This document shows, piece by piece, positions 26,673 to 34,748 of a stretch of 64,000 nucleotides of DNA. Under the pieces are notes generated by a model. The model saw only the letters and a list, made by a program, of their open reading frames with translations, searched no databases and had not been told where the DNA came from. The stretch's first letter is position 1, and every line of letters begins with the position of its first letter. The translations under genes were made by a program, and so were the position numbers. The stretch comes from AP-15 sp963790875 (GTDB taxonomy: Bacteria; Pseudomonadota; Alphaproteobacteria; ATCC43930; CGMCC-115725), in NCBI GenBank assembly GCA_963790875.1, contig CAWBQT010000017.1, positions 1 through 64,000 of the forward strand, written 5' to 3'.

Positions 26673-26689
26673 TTGCCGCAAAGCTTGCG
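26673..26689. other. Inverted repeat after cobM
   Basis: GCCGCAAAGCTTGCGGC forms a 7-bp perfect stem with a 3-base loop about 60 bases downstream of cobM. No T-run follows, so an intrinsic terminator is doubtful; it is recorded as a hairpin only. Confidence 0.4.
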
Positions 26690-26794
26690 GCCCAGTTACC
26701 ACGGCGTATACAAAATTTAACGAGATTTGACGGGACGAGATGATCTTCAGCGGGGATAATCAGACAATCGATCTAACAGGAGCGAGCATTCGTC

Positions 26795-27169
26795 ATGCAG
26801 CGACAGGCAATACCGCGGTCGAACCGCGTGAGGGCGGTGTTTCAGGATACGACGATGCGCGCCTTCGACTTGGACCGTGAAGCCACCTTCGGGGAGTTGG
26901 CCGAGAAAATCGGCAAGCTGGCGAATTTCCATGGCGGTCTGTTCCTACCGGTACAGGTCCAGCTGGGCAAGGCCGCGCACCAGTCGAGCTTGGGCTCGGT
27001 TGACGAGGTCGGGCCATCCTGGGCCCCGGGTCCGCGCCCGCGCGGTCCGATGCCCCTTCCCGCTATCGCGGGTCCCCTGATGCGTCGCCGATGCGCCACC
27101 CGGCGTGAATACTGCACACAACGACCGAGGCTGAGCCTCGCCGGGCTAGGGTTTTGGACGAATCTGTGA
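26795..27169 (+). CDS. Conserved hypothetical protein
   Basis: A 124-residue product whose first 60 residues (MQRQAIPRSNRVRAVFQDTT, TFGELAEKIGKL, GGLFLPVQVQL) resemble short conserved alphaproteobacterial proteins of unknown function, about 60-80 residues long. AGGAG lies 15 bases before the ATG. The Pro/Arg-rich tail from about residue 65 is unlike the core and may be read-through after a lost stop or frameshift. Its 3' end overlaps the stop of the convergent repeat protein by 24 bases. Confidence 0.55.
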   Translation: MQRQAIPRSNRVRAVFQDTTMRAFDLDREATFGELAEKIGKLANFHGGLFLPVQVQLGKAAHQSSLGSVDEVGPSWAPGPRPRGPMPLPAIAGPLMRRRCATRREYCTQRPRLSLAGLGFWTNL

Positions 27170-29449
27170 CTCGGGCTCGTCGGTCGAAGGTACCTCCCCG
27201 AGGACGCCAAACAGCGCCGTGAGTTGCTCCAGCTCGGCGGTCAGCGCCTCGACCGATGTCTGTTGGGTGCCGAGCTCGGACCCGCCGCCAGGAGGACCTA
27301 CGCTCGGGGTCAACGGCATGCTGTCGTAAATAACGGCGGCGAGCCCCTCGATCGCCGATCGCGTCGCAGCACCCTCCGTTTCGGTCGCGGCCGACAAGCG
27401 CTCGATCGCGGCGGTGAGCGCCTGCCGATCCTCTTCGATGCGACCGGCGACGAGCTCCGCCATCGCGTCGCGATCGAGTTGCGCCGTCAGCCCCCCGATC
27501 GCCGCCTGCAGCGCGGCGATCGGCGCCGCTGCGACGGGCTCGCCGCTCAGCGGCGAAGGCAGGCTCTCGCGCATGACCGCAGCGAGCTCCTCGATCGCCG
27601 ACCGCGTCGCGGCACCCTCGATTTCGGCTGCGGTCGACAGCCGCCCAATCGCGGCGGCGAGCGCCTGCCGATCCTCTTCGATGCGGGCGGCGACAGGCGT
27701 CGCCATCGCGCCGCGATCGAGCTGTGCCGTCAGCCCCTCGATCGCCGCCTGCAGCGCAGCGATCGGCGCCGCTGCGGCCCCGGCGACGGGCTCGCCGCTC
27801 GGCGGCGAAGGCAGGTTCTCGCGCATGACCGCCGCGAGCCCTGCAATTGCCAACCGCGTCGCGGCACCCTCCGTTTCGGTCGCGGCCGACAGGCGTCCGA
27901 TCGCGGCGGCGAGCGCCTGCCGATCCTCTTCGATGCGGGCGGCGACGGGCGTCGCCATCGCGCCGCGATCGAGCTGCACCGTCAGCCCCTCGATCGCCGC
28001 CTGCAGCGCGGCGATCGGCGCCGCTGCGGCGCCGGCGACAGGCTCGCCGCTCGGCGGCGAAGGCAGGTTCTCGCGCATGACCGCCGCGAGCCCCTCGATC
28101 GCCGACCGCGTCGCCACAGCTTGCGTGTCAGCCGCGGCCGACAGCCGCTCGATCGCCGCGGCGAGCGCCTGCCAATCCTCTTCGATGCGGCCGGCGACGC
28201 GCTCCGCCACCGTATCGCGGTCGAGTTGCGCCGTCAGCCCCTCGATCGCCGCTTGCAGCGCGGCAATCGGCGCCGCTACGGCGCCGGCGATGGGTTCGCC
28301 GCTCGGCGGCGAAGGCAGGTTCTCGCGCATGACCGCCGCGAGCCCCTCGATCGCCGACCGCGTCGCCACAGCTTGCGTTTCGGCCGCGGCCGACAGCCGC
28401 TCGATCGCCGCGGCGAGCGCCTGCCAATCCTCTTCGATGTGGCCGGCGACACGCTCCGCCATCGCGTCGCGATCGAGCTGCGCCGTCAGCCCCTCGATCG
28501 CCGCCTGCAGCGCGGCAATCGGCGCGGCGCCGCCGCGATCGGGAGCCGCTCCGATGATTTCGCCCCATGCGGCAACTTCTCCGATTGCGGAGCGCGCCAC
28601 GGCGCCGAGCTTTTCGGCTGCGCTCGACAGCCGCTCGCCGGCGGAGGCCAGCGCGCGGCCGCCGTCCTCGAGCGCAAGGGTAAGCCGTTCCGGCAGCTCG
28701 CTCGGGATCCCGGCCACGCTGCGGCCGCTCGTCACGGCATCGATACGTGCAGTCTCCAGAAGATCCACGGCGTAGCGGAGCCGCCCGGCATCCACCTGCT
28801 CCCAAGGCAGCCGGGACACCGCATCAACGATCGGGGCGATCGTGACGTCGATCGCGAACCGCCCGAGGAGGACGAGCAACAGCAAGCCGACGAGAACCAG
28901 CGCCGCCGGGCCGGTCGGTATCCCGCCGGCCAGAAACGCCGCCTCGCCTTGGCCTTGTGCGAACCCGAGCGCGACGATCGCGCCAAGGCCGACAAGGGCG
29001 CCGAGGGAATGAGTGCGCGCCAGCCAGAGATAATAGAGATGCGCGGCCTCGGCTCGCGCCTCGCGCGGGTCGAATTGGGTGTCGAGCAGGATCGTCGTGC
29101 CGTGCCTCGCCGATTTGGGCAGCGCGCCAACCGGTCGCGGCACCAAGGTGTGCAGCGGGGTTTCATCAAAGGCTGCGATCCAGTCAAGCGCAGCAGCGGC
29201 CTGGCTGGCCGCGTTGGTACGACCGAGGTGGCGCCCGAGGTCAAGGGCGGCCGCGATCAGACCGCCGGCGGTCGAGACGATCGCGACGAGCGCGTAGACC
29301 GCGATCAAGGTCAGCACCAGGGCTGGCAGACGCGGCAGCAAGAACGACGTGATCCCGTCGGGCGCTCCGGTCAGGCCGGGCCGAAGCATCGCCGCCGCAG
29401 CGCAGATTGCGGCGATCGTGCTGGACAGGACGATCTTCCAAGGCCGCAT
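27146..29449 (-). CDS. Membrane protein with five tandem 84-residue repeats
   Basis: A 767-residue protein. Four predicted membrane segments lie at about residues 6-26, 37-66, 147-170 and 178-202. A loop of roughly 80 residues (67-146) and a linker (203-308) separate these from five repeats of 81-84 residues spanning 309-722, each beginning APIAALQAAIEGLTAQLDR and ending near MRENLPSPPSGEP. The repeats are Ala/Glu/Leu-rich and helical, probably a coiled-coil rod, with a Pro-rich hinge at each end. No family is recognised. It follows rpoH on the same strand after 130 bases. The repeat number probably varies among strains. Confidence 0.8.
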   Translation of the reverse strand: MRPWKIVLSSTIAAICAAAAMLRPGLTGAPDGITSFLLPRLPALVLTLIAVYALVAIVSTAGGLIAAALDLGRHLGRTNAASQAAAALDWIAAFDETPLHTLVPRPVGALPKSARHGTTILLDTQFDPREARAEAAHLYYLWLARTHSLGALVGLGAIVALGFAQGQGEAAFLAGGIPTGPAALVLVGLLLLVLLGRFAIDVTIAPIVDAVSRLPWEQVDAGRLRYAVDLLETARIDAVTSGRSVAGIPSELPERLTLALEDGGRALASAGERLSSAAEKLGAVARSAIGEVAAWGEIIGAAPDRGGAAPIAALQAAIEGLTAQLDRDAMAERVAGHIEEDWQALAAAIERLSAAAETQAVATRSAIEGLAAVMRENLPSPPSGEPIAGAVAAPIAALQAAIEGLTAQLDRDTVAERVAGRIEEDWQALAAAIERLSAAADTQAVATRSAIEGLAAVMRENLPSPPSGEPVAGAAAAPIAALQAAIEGLTVQLDRGAMATPVAARIEEDRQALAAAIGRLSAATETEGAATRLAIAGLAAVMRENLPSPPSGEPVAGAAAAPIAALQAAIEGLTAQLDRGAMATPVAARIEEDRQALAAAIGRLSTAAEIEGAATRSAIEELAAVMRESLPSPLSGEPVAAAPIAALQAAIGGLTAQLDRDAMAELVAGRIEEDRQALTAAIERLSAATETEGAATRSAIEGLAAVIYDSMPLTPSVGPPGGGSELGTQQTSVEALTAELEQLTALFGVLGEVPSTDEPESQIRPKP
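27284..28525 (-). repeat. Five tandem 243-252-bp coding repeats
   Basis: These are nearly identical in-frame units inside the membrane protein gene, four of them closely matching over most of their length and the fifth more diverged. Units 1-2 share VAERVAG/IEEDWQ-type sequence, and units 3-4 share AMATPVAARIEEDRQ, pointing to pairwise duplication. High identity makes the array prone to recombination and to assembly collapse. Confidence 0.85.
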
Positions 29450-29579
29450 CTAAGGCCCTTCGAATACTGCCGGCCGGGGCTGCCCGTGATTGCCGCCCGC
29501 GGCACCGGGACGTCATCGCCGCCGCCCGATCGAAACAGGGAGGGCGGCGGTCACGCCCGGCGGGGACGGCCGATCCTGG

Positions 29580-30464
29580 TCAGTGGGTGACGAGTCGCCG
29601 CTCGAGCGCTGCCGATTTGATCGCTTTTTGCAGTTTCTCGAAAGCGCGGACCTCGATCTGGCGTACCCGCTCGCGCGAGATTCCGTATTGCTGCGACAGA
29701 TCCTCGAGCGTCGTCGGGTTATCGCGCAGGCGGCGCTCGGTCAGAATTCGGCGCTCCCGATCGTTAAGATGCGTCATCGCCTTTTCGAGGAGGTCGCGGC
29801 GCAGCCCGAGTTCCTGGCGCTCGCCGAGCCGCGTCTCCTGGCTCTCACTCTCGTCGACCAGCCAATCCTGCCATTCACCCTCGCTGTCGACGCGCAGCGG
29901 CGCGTTCAGCGAATGATCAGGGCTCGCCAGACGCCGGTTCATACTGACCACATCGGCTTCGGGAACATCGAGTTCGGTCGCGATCTTCTTCAGATTTTCG
30001 GGCGACAGATCGCCCTCCTCCATCGCCTGCAACTGGCCCTTCAGCTTGCGCAGGTTGAAAAACAGCTTCTTCTGGGCCGCCGTGGTGCCCATCTTCACGA
30101 GCGACCACGAGTGCAAAATGTATTCCTGGATTGCCGCACGGATCCACCACATCGCGTAGGTGGCGAGCCGAAAACCGCGGTCGGGATCGAAGCGCTTGAC
30201 CGCTTGCATCATCCCGACATTGCCTTCGGAGATCAGCTCGGAGAGCGGCAGCCCATAGCCCCGATAGCCCATCGCGATCTTGGCGACGAGCCGCAGATGG
30301 CTCGTAACCAAGCGATGCGCCGCCTGCGGATCCTCATGCTCCTTCCAGCGCTTGGCGAGCATGTATTCCTCTTCCGGCTCCAGCATCGGGAATTTGCGGA
30401 TTTCCTGGAGATACCGGGTCAGGTTTCCTTCCGAGGAAATCGCAGGGATCGAGAGGGTGGCCAT
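29580..30464 (-). CDS. rpoH: RNA polymerase sigma-32 factor RpoH
   Basis: A 294-residue heat-shock sigma factor. Region 2 contains SEGNVGMMQAVKRFDPDRG and FRLATYAMWWIRAAIQEYIL; the RpoH box QKKLFFNLR is at 131-139; region 4 ends with YGISRERVRQIEVRAFEKL. The ATG at 30464 gives MATLSIPAIS, the usual RpoH start, rather than the longer frame from 30539. It lies downstream of the RluD-like gene with a 115-bp gap that holds a near-palindrome, so it probably has its own promoter. Confidence 0.97.
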   Translation of the reverse strand: MATLSIPAISSEGNLTRYLQEIRKFPMLEPEEEYMLAKRWKEHEDPQAAHRLVTSHLRLVAKIAMGYRGYGLPLSELISEGNVGMMQAVKRFDPDRGFRLATYAMWWIRAAIQEYILHSWSLVKMGTTAAQKKLFFNLRKLKGQLQAMEEGDLSPENLKKIATELDVPEADVVSMNRRLASPDHSLNAPLRVDSEGEWQDWLVDESESQETRLGERQELGLRRDLLEKAMTHLNDRERRILTERRLRDNPTTLEDLSQQYGISRERVRQIEVRAFEKLQKAIKSAALERRLVTH

Positions 30465-30539
30465 AGACGATCGTTGCTCCACGGGTCTGTCGGCGATGGG
30501 TAAACACCGCCGCACGGCACGGCGATCCCCATCATCCAC

Positions 30540-30555
30540 GTAGGATATACCCTAC
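30540..30555. promoter_or_regulatory. Near-palindrome upstream of rpoH
   Basis: GTAGGATATACCCTAC is a 16-bp inverted repeat with one mismatched pair, 76 bases upstream of the rpoH ATG and inside the gap after the RluD-like gene. The TATA-like centre could be part of a promoter, or the element an operator. Only its position and symmetry support this. Confidence 0.35.
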
Positions 30556-30579
30556 TAAGATAGTCGGATTTTGTCTAGT

Positions 30580-31593
30580 TTAAAGTCGCTCTAAATCGGT
30601 AAACAGTGCATGAAGGTCGGGCGGCAAGGGACTGTTGAATTCGAGACGCTCGGCAGTTGCTGGGTGGTCGAAGGCGAGGCGCCGGGCGTGCAGCGCCTGG
30701 CGCGGAAAGCCGGCGAGCCGCTTGGTGATCGGCCCCGCAGCGGCAGCCGCACGCCCGGCGCGAGCGCCGTAGGTATGGTCGCCGATGACCGGATGGCCGC
30801 AATGCGCGAGGTGAACGCGTATCTGATGGGTCCGGCCCGTTGCGAGACGGCATTCGACGAGCGCCGCCAACCTGCCGAAGGCGCGCTCCAGGCGATAACG
30901 GGTGACCGCCGGCTTCCCCTTTCCATCGCGGCGAACCGCCATTTTCTTGCGGTTCACAGGACTGCGACCGATATTGCCGGCGATCGCGCCGGCGGGCGGC
31001 TGCGGCACACCCCAGACGAAAGCGGCATAAGCGCGATCGATGTTGCGCGACGCGAAATCTCGCGACAGCGCCTGATGCACGGCCTCGCTCTTGGCGACGA
31101 CAATGAGCCCGCTCGTATCCTTGTCGAGGCGGTGCACGATCCCCGGGCGGCGCACGCCGCCGATCCCGACCAGCCCGGCTCCGCAATGGGCGAGGAGCGC
31201 ATTGACGAGGGTGCCGTCAGGGTTCCCCGGCGCCGGATGGACGACCAGGCCGGCCGGCTTATCAACGACGATCAGATGTGCATCCTCGTAGAGAATGTCG
31301 AGCGCGATCGGCTGCGGGGCCGGTGTCGCAGCCTCAGCTTCGGGCAACATTACGACAAAATTCTGGCCGGGCCGAACGCGCCGCGAAGGATCGCGAAGCG
31401 CCGCCCCGCCGCAGAGGACATGACCGGACTCGATCAACCGTTTGAGCCGCATGCGCGACAGTGCCGGCAAGCGCAGCGCCAGCATCCGGTCGAGCCGCTG
31501 CCCCGCCTCGGTGGCACCGGCGCAAATCACCGCCGTCCCGCCATATCCGAGGACTGCGTCTTCCTCAGCCGCCATGCTGCGGTCCCTGCGCAT
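30580..31593 (-). CDS. rluD: RluA-family pseudouridine synthase, RluD-like
   Basis: A 337-residue enzyme with an N-terminal S4 RNA-binding domain (about 30-85) and an RluA catalytic domain. The catalytic aspartate is in HRLDKDTSGL (Asp157); DKPAGLVVHPAPGN and ATGRTHQIRVHLAHCGHPVIGD are the other family blocks. The S4 domain and sequence fit RluD, which modifies uridines in helix 69 of 23S rRNA, better than RluC, but this is assignment by similarity. Start is 31593 or the ATG at 31575. It is divergent from the DUF6476-like gene, an arrangement I recall from other alphaproteobacteria. Confidence 0.9.
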   Translation of the reverse strand: MRRDRSMAAEEDAVLGYGGTAVICAGATEAGQRLDRMLALRLPALSRMRLKRLIESGHVLCGGAALRDPSRRVRPGQNFVVMLPEAEAATPAPQPIALDILYEDAHLIVVDKPAGLVVHPAPGNPDGTLVNALLAHCGAGLVGIGGVRRPGIVHRLDKDTSGLIVVAKSEAVHQALSRDFASRNIDRAYAAFVWGVPQPPAGAIAGNIGRSPVNRKKMAVRRDGKGKPAVTRYRLERAFGRLAALVECRLATGRTHQIRVHLAHCGHPVIGDHTYGARAGRAAAAAGPITKRLAGFPRQALHARRLAFDHPATAERLEFNSPLPPDLHALFTDLERL

Positions 31594-31628
31594 CGTGCCG
31601 AGAGCTCGCCATAGCCGGGCGGCACCAT

Positions 31629-31925
31629 ATGCGGGCCATGAAAATCCTGGTGACGGTGATGGGGATCGTCATCGTCGTCGGTTTCGGCGTCGTTGCTGCG
31701 GTGATCGCCGGCCGGCTGTCGCGCCGCGAATCGGCGAGCGCCACCCACGCCTTTGTCGCCAGCGCCATCGAGATCCCGCACGGCGCCCGGATCGAGGCGA
31801 TGACCGCCTCGGCCGACCGCCTGATCCTCGACTTGGCGTTGCTCGACGGCGGACGCAAGATCATCGTCGTCGACTTGGCCACTGGCAACCGTCTCGGCAC
31901 GATCGAGCTGCATGCGCCGCCCTGA
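31629..31925 (+). CDS. DUF6476-like small membrane-anchored protein
   Basis: A 98-residue protein with a single N-terminal membrane helix (ILVTVMGIVIVVGFGVVAAV, residues 6-25) and a short periplasmic domain containing ASAIEIPHGARIEAMTAS and IIVVDLATGNRLGTIEL. Two in-frame ATGs occur (31629, 31638). Size, topology and position next to an RluA-family gene match the uncharacterised DUF6476 family. No function is known. Confidence 0.75.
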   Translation: MRAMKILVTVMGIVIVVGFGVVAAVIAGRLSRRESASATHAFVASAIEIPHGARIEAMTASADRLILDLALLDGGRKIIVVDLATGNRLGTIELHAPP

Positions 31926-32247
31926 CAATTCGCCGGGCCGAACGCGACCCGGGCGAGCGATGGCGCCGGCCTTTGCGTTGCAACGCATGGCGATCTTTCG
32001 GCACTGACCGGTCATCTTAAATCGGCGAGCAAATCTGCCGAACTTCCTGCCGACACGCGCCGTTGACGGCGGAAACCGTTGGCACGGACAGTCTGCCTGG
32101 CGCGGGCGGGCGCGCCGCCCGCCGGTTTGCGTCGCGCGGCGAGCGGGCCGCGGGCCGGCTTGGATGGCCGCGGCGAGAGAGGTTTTTCGGCCGCCTTCTC
32201 GAACGGGCGGCCGCTTTTTCGATCGACGGCAATCGGGGGCGCGAGAC
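31926..32247. other. Intergenic region
   Basis: This 322-bp region precedes the methyltransferase/ATP-grasp gene. A GC-only hairpin with stem GCGGGCG/CGCCCGC lies near 32104-32124. No T-run follows it and no gene is seen. The downstream gene could start earlier, at 32164, inside this region. Confidence 0.45.
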
Positions 32248-34290
32248 ATGGGGAAGCGGATGAACGGCGCGGGGCTTGCCGGTACATCGCCGTCGGACCC
32301 GACCGCCGCGTCTCCCGACTGCGCGACGCAAGGTCGGCGGGTCGGCGCCCGCACCTTGGGTCCAGTATCGGATCTGGAACGGCATCTGCCGTCGGATTGG
32401 TGGCGCACGCTGTTCAATTCCCTCTATTTGGAGACCGATGGCGATGTGGTCGAGAACGACCGCAACACCGCCGATGAAGTCGACCTCCTGATCCGCAGCG
32501 CCGGGCTCGAACGCAACGACCACATCCTTGATTTGTGCTGCGGCCAAGGGCGGCATTCGCTCGAACTCGCGGCGCGCGGGTTTTCGCACGTGATCGGGCT
32601 CGACCGCTCGCGCTATCTGATCCGCCTGGCGCGGAAACGGGCCAAGCAGCGCAACCTGCCGCTCTCGTTCCACGAAGGCGACGCGCGGCGCTTTCGCCTT
32701 GGCGACGGCGAGTTTCATTGCGTCTGCATCCTCGGCAATTCGTTTGGCTATTTCGAGCGCCCGGAGGACGATCTGGCGGTTCTCGAAGCGGTCAAGCGCG
32801 CGCTCGGCTCCGGCGGCACCCTCGTGATGGATCTGATGGACGGCGATTGGATGCGCCGCCATTTCGAACCGCGCTCCTGGGAGTGGGTCGATCAGAACCA
32901 TTTCGTCTGCCGCGAGCGCGACCTGGCCGAGGATGGCGATCGCTTGATCAGCCGGGAGGTCGTGGTCCACGCCGATCGCGGCGTCATCGCCGACCAGTTC
33001 TACGCCGAGCGGCTTTATTCGAAAGATCGTCTCGAAGCGCTGCTGGCGGACGCCGGGTTCGCCAATCTGCGCTTCCATTCGCTGCGTGCTCCCGAATCGC
33101 ACCGCAGCCAGGATCTCGGCATGGTGGCTCACCGGCTGTTCGTGACCGGCGAAGCGCCGCGCCGGCCGCGGCGCCTGCCGCACCGCGCCCTGCCCTTCCG
33201 CGACATCGCCGTGCTGCTCGGCGATCCGCGCCTCCCTGACCCGGTCAAGTGCAACGGCTGCTTCGGCGACGAGGACTTCTTGACGATCGAAAGACTGCAG
33301 GCGGCGCTCGGCGAACTCTCCGATTACCGCTTCCGCTATCTCGACAATCACGCCTCGCTCTATGCCGATCTGCGCGCCGACCGCCCGCACTTCGTGCTGA
33401 ATTTTTGTGACGAAGGTTTCAACAACGACGCCTTCCGGGAGTTGCACGTCCCGGCGCTCCTCGACACGCTCGACATTCCCTACAGCGGCGCTGGCCCCGC
33501 CTGTCTCGGCCTTTGCTATAATAAAGCGCTGGTGCGCGGCATCGCCCAGTCGATCGACGTGCCGGTGCCGGCCGAAACCTATTTCAATTCCGACGATCTG
33601 GCGGCGACGATCCCCTCGGTGTTTCCGGCACTGATCAAGCCCAATTTCGGCAACTCATCGATCGGCATCGGCAAAGACGCGATCGTGCACAGCTGGGAAG
33701 AGGCAATCACCTGCCTCGGCCGGCTGCGCGAAGCGATGCCTAGCTGCCCGATCCTGATCCAGGAGTTCCTGCCGGGGCCCGAATACTCGGTCGGCATCAT
33801 CGGCAACCCCGGTCAGGGCTACCGGGTCCTGCCGCTGCTCGAGGTCGACTATTCGCGGCTCGATCCCGCTCTGCCCCGGCTGTTGCCATACGAATCGAAA
33901 TGGGTCCCGACCTCGCCCTATTGGTCGCAGATCGGTTACCGCAAGGCGCGGCTCGACGAAGAGGCCCGGCGCAAGATCATCGATTACGCCAACATCCTGT
34001 TCGAGCGGCTCGGCTGTCGCGACTACGCCCGCTTCGATTTTCGGGCCGACGCAGACGGCGAGATCCGGCTGCTCGAAGTCAATCCCAATCCGGGATGGTG
34101 CTGGGACGGCAAGCTCAACCTGATGGCCGAGTTCGGCGGCCTGCGCTATTGCGAATTGTTGCGGCTGATCATCGAGGCCGCCCAGGAGCGGATCGCGGCG
34201 CAGCGCCTCGATCGAATGGGGCCCCATGCTGCGGAGCAACAGAAACATGCCGCGGAGCGACGAGAACACTGCGCCGCCCGGCCCGGCTGA
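32248..34290 (+). CDS. Fusion of SAM-dependent methyltransferase and ATP-grasp ligase
   Basis: A 680-residue two-domain protein. The N-terminal class I methyltransferase (about residues 45-310) has the SAM motif HILDLCCGQGRHS (about 92-104) followed by VIGLDRSRYLIRLA. The C-terminal ATP-grasp domain (about 330-650) resembles D-Ala-D-Ala ligase: LNFCDEGFNNDAFRELHVPA, ALIKPNFGNSSIGIGKDA, PILIQEFLPGPEYSVGII and the metal-binding end IRLLEVNPNPGWCWDGK. Such ligases join a carboxylate to an amine through acyl phosphate. The substrate is unknown. An earlier ATG at 32164 would add 28 low-complexity residues. A PLP decarboxylase gene lies 458 bp downstream on the same strand. Confidence 0.85.
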   Translation: MGKRMNGAGLAGTSPSDPTAASPDCATQGRRVGARTLGPVSDLERHLPSDWWRTLFNSLYLETDGDVVENDRNTADEVDLLIRSAGLERNDHILDLCCGQGRHSLELAARGFSHVIGLDRSRYLIRLARKRAKQRNLPLSFHEGDARRFRLGDGEFHCVCILGNSFGYFERPEDDLAVLEAVKRALGSGGTLVMDLMDGDWMRRHFEPRSWEWVDQNHFVCRERDLAEDGDRLISREVVVHADRGVIADQFYAERLYSKDRLEALLADAGFANLRFHSLRAPESHRSQDLGMVAHRLFVTGEAPRRPRRLPHRALPFRDIAVLLGDPRLPDPVKCNGCFGDEDFLTIERLQAALGELSDYRFRYLDNHASLYADLRADRPHFVLNFCDEGFNNDAFRELHVPALLDTLDIPYSGAGPACLGLCYNKALVRGIAQSIDVPVPAETYFNSDDLAATIPSVFPALIKPNFGNSSIGIGKDAIVHSWEEAITCLGRLREAMPSCPILIQEFLPGPEYSVGIIGNPGQGYRVLPLLEVDYSRLDPALPRLLPYESKWVPTSPYWSQIGYRKARLDEEARRKIIDYANILFERLGCRDYARFDFRADADGEIRLLEVNPNPGWCWDGKLNLMAEFGGLRYCELLRLIIEAAQERIAAQRLDRMGPHAAEQQKHAAERREHCAARPG

Positions 34291-34748
34291 TCGTCTCCGC
34301 CCGCGAAGCGAAACCATTTTTGTTGCAATTCCCGCTTGCGTTTCCGGCAGATGAGCCTATCTATCGCGGCCTCGACGCACTCGCACGTGCCTATGGCCCA
34401 TGGTGGTTATGCAACGACGTAACGCGTCCTTTTTGGTCGCCCGGCCGCAAGGTCGGTCCCGAGAGGGAGGTGGGTATGGTTGCGTTCCGGCTGGGGGGCG
34501 TGGTGCCCTGCCTTGATGCCAATTTGCGCGGCACGCGGCGCCGTGGGCGGGGCAATCGGGTCATCGATCCGAGCAGTTTAGGCTAAGCCACACCAGGAAA
34601 ACCCGGTCCGGAGCGATCCGGAACCGGGGTCTGTTGCGGTTCGCGCCGCCAAACCGGGATCGCACGTCGGTTAGTCCCGCACGCCGATTTCGGGGCCTGC
34701 GATGCGCGGGCGTTGCCGAAGCTGCTCGTCGTATGGATGACCCGATTG
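34291..34748. other. Intergenic region with hairpin
   Basis: This 458-bp region lies between the fusion gene and the decarboxylase gene. An open frame covers its first 300 bases (LDALARAYGPWWLCNDVTRP) but has no good start separate from the upstream gene and is not called. A hairpin occupies 34602-34628. Confidence 0.45.
34602..34628. terminator. Hairpin, possible terminator
   Basis: CCCGGTCCGGA and TCCGGAACCGGG form a long GC-rich stem with one bulge and a 4-base loop. Read on the minus strand it is followed by TTTTCC, the usual intrinsic-terminator layout, but no minus-strand gene ends here; on the plus strand the T-run is missing. It may be bidirectional or regulate read-through to the decarboxylase gene. 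Confidence 0.4.

Noticed and set aside
27284..28525. CRISPR-like array
   Set aside because: Units are about 250 bp, contiguous and in-frame coding, without spacers.
27224..29590. 788-codon plus-strand frame with repeats opposite the repeat protein
   Set aside because: The repeats simply mirror the minus-strand gene; Arg/Asp-rich sequence without membrane segments or start context.
29490..30503. 337-codon plus-strand frame opposite rpoH
   Set aside because: Antisense shadow; RpoH on the minus strand is unambiguous.
32104..32124. Intrinsic terminator after the DUF6476-like gene
   Set aside because: GC-only hairpin, no T-run, about 180 bases away from the stop.
34291..34586. Possible small gene with LDALARAYGPWWLCNDV
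   Set aside because: No start codon independent of the upstream gene and no family recognised.
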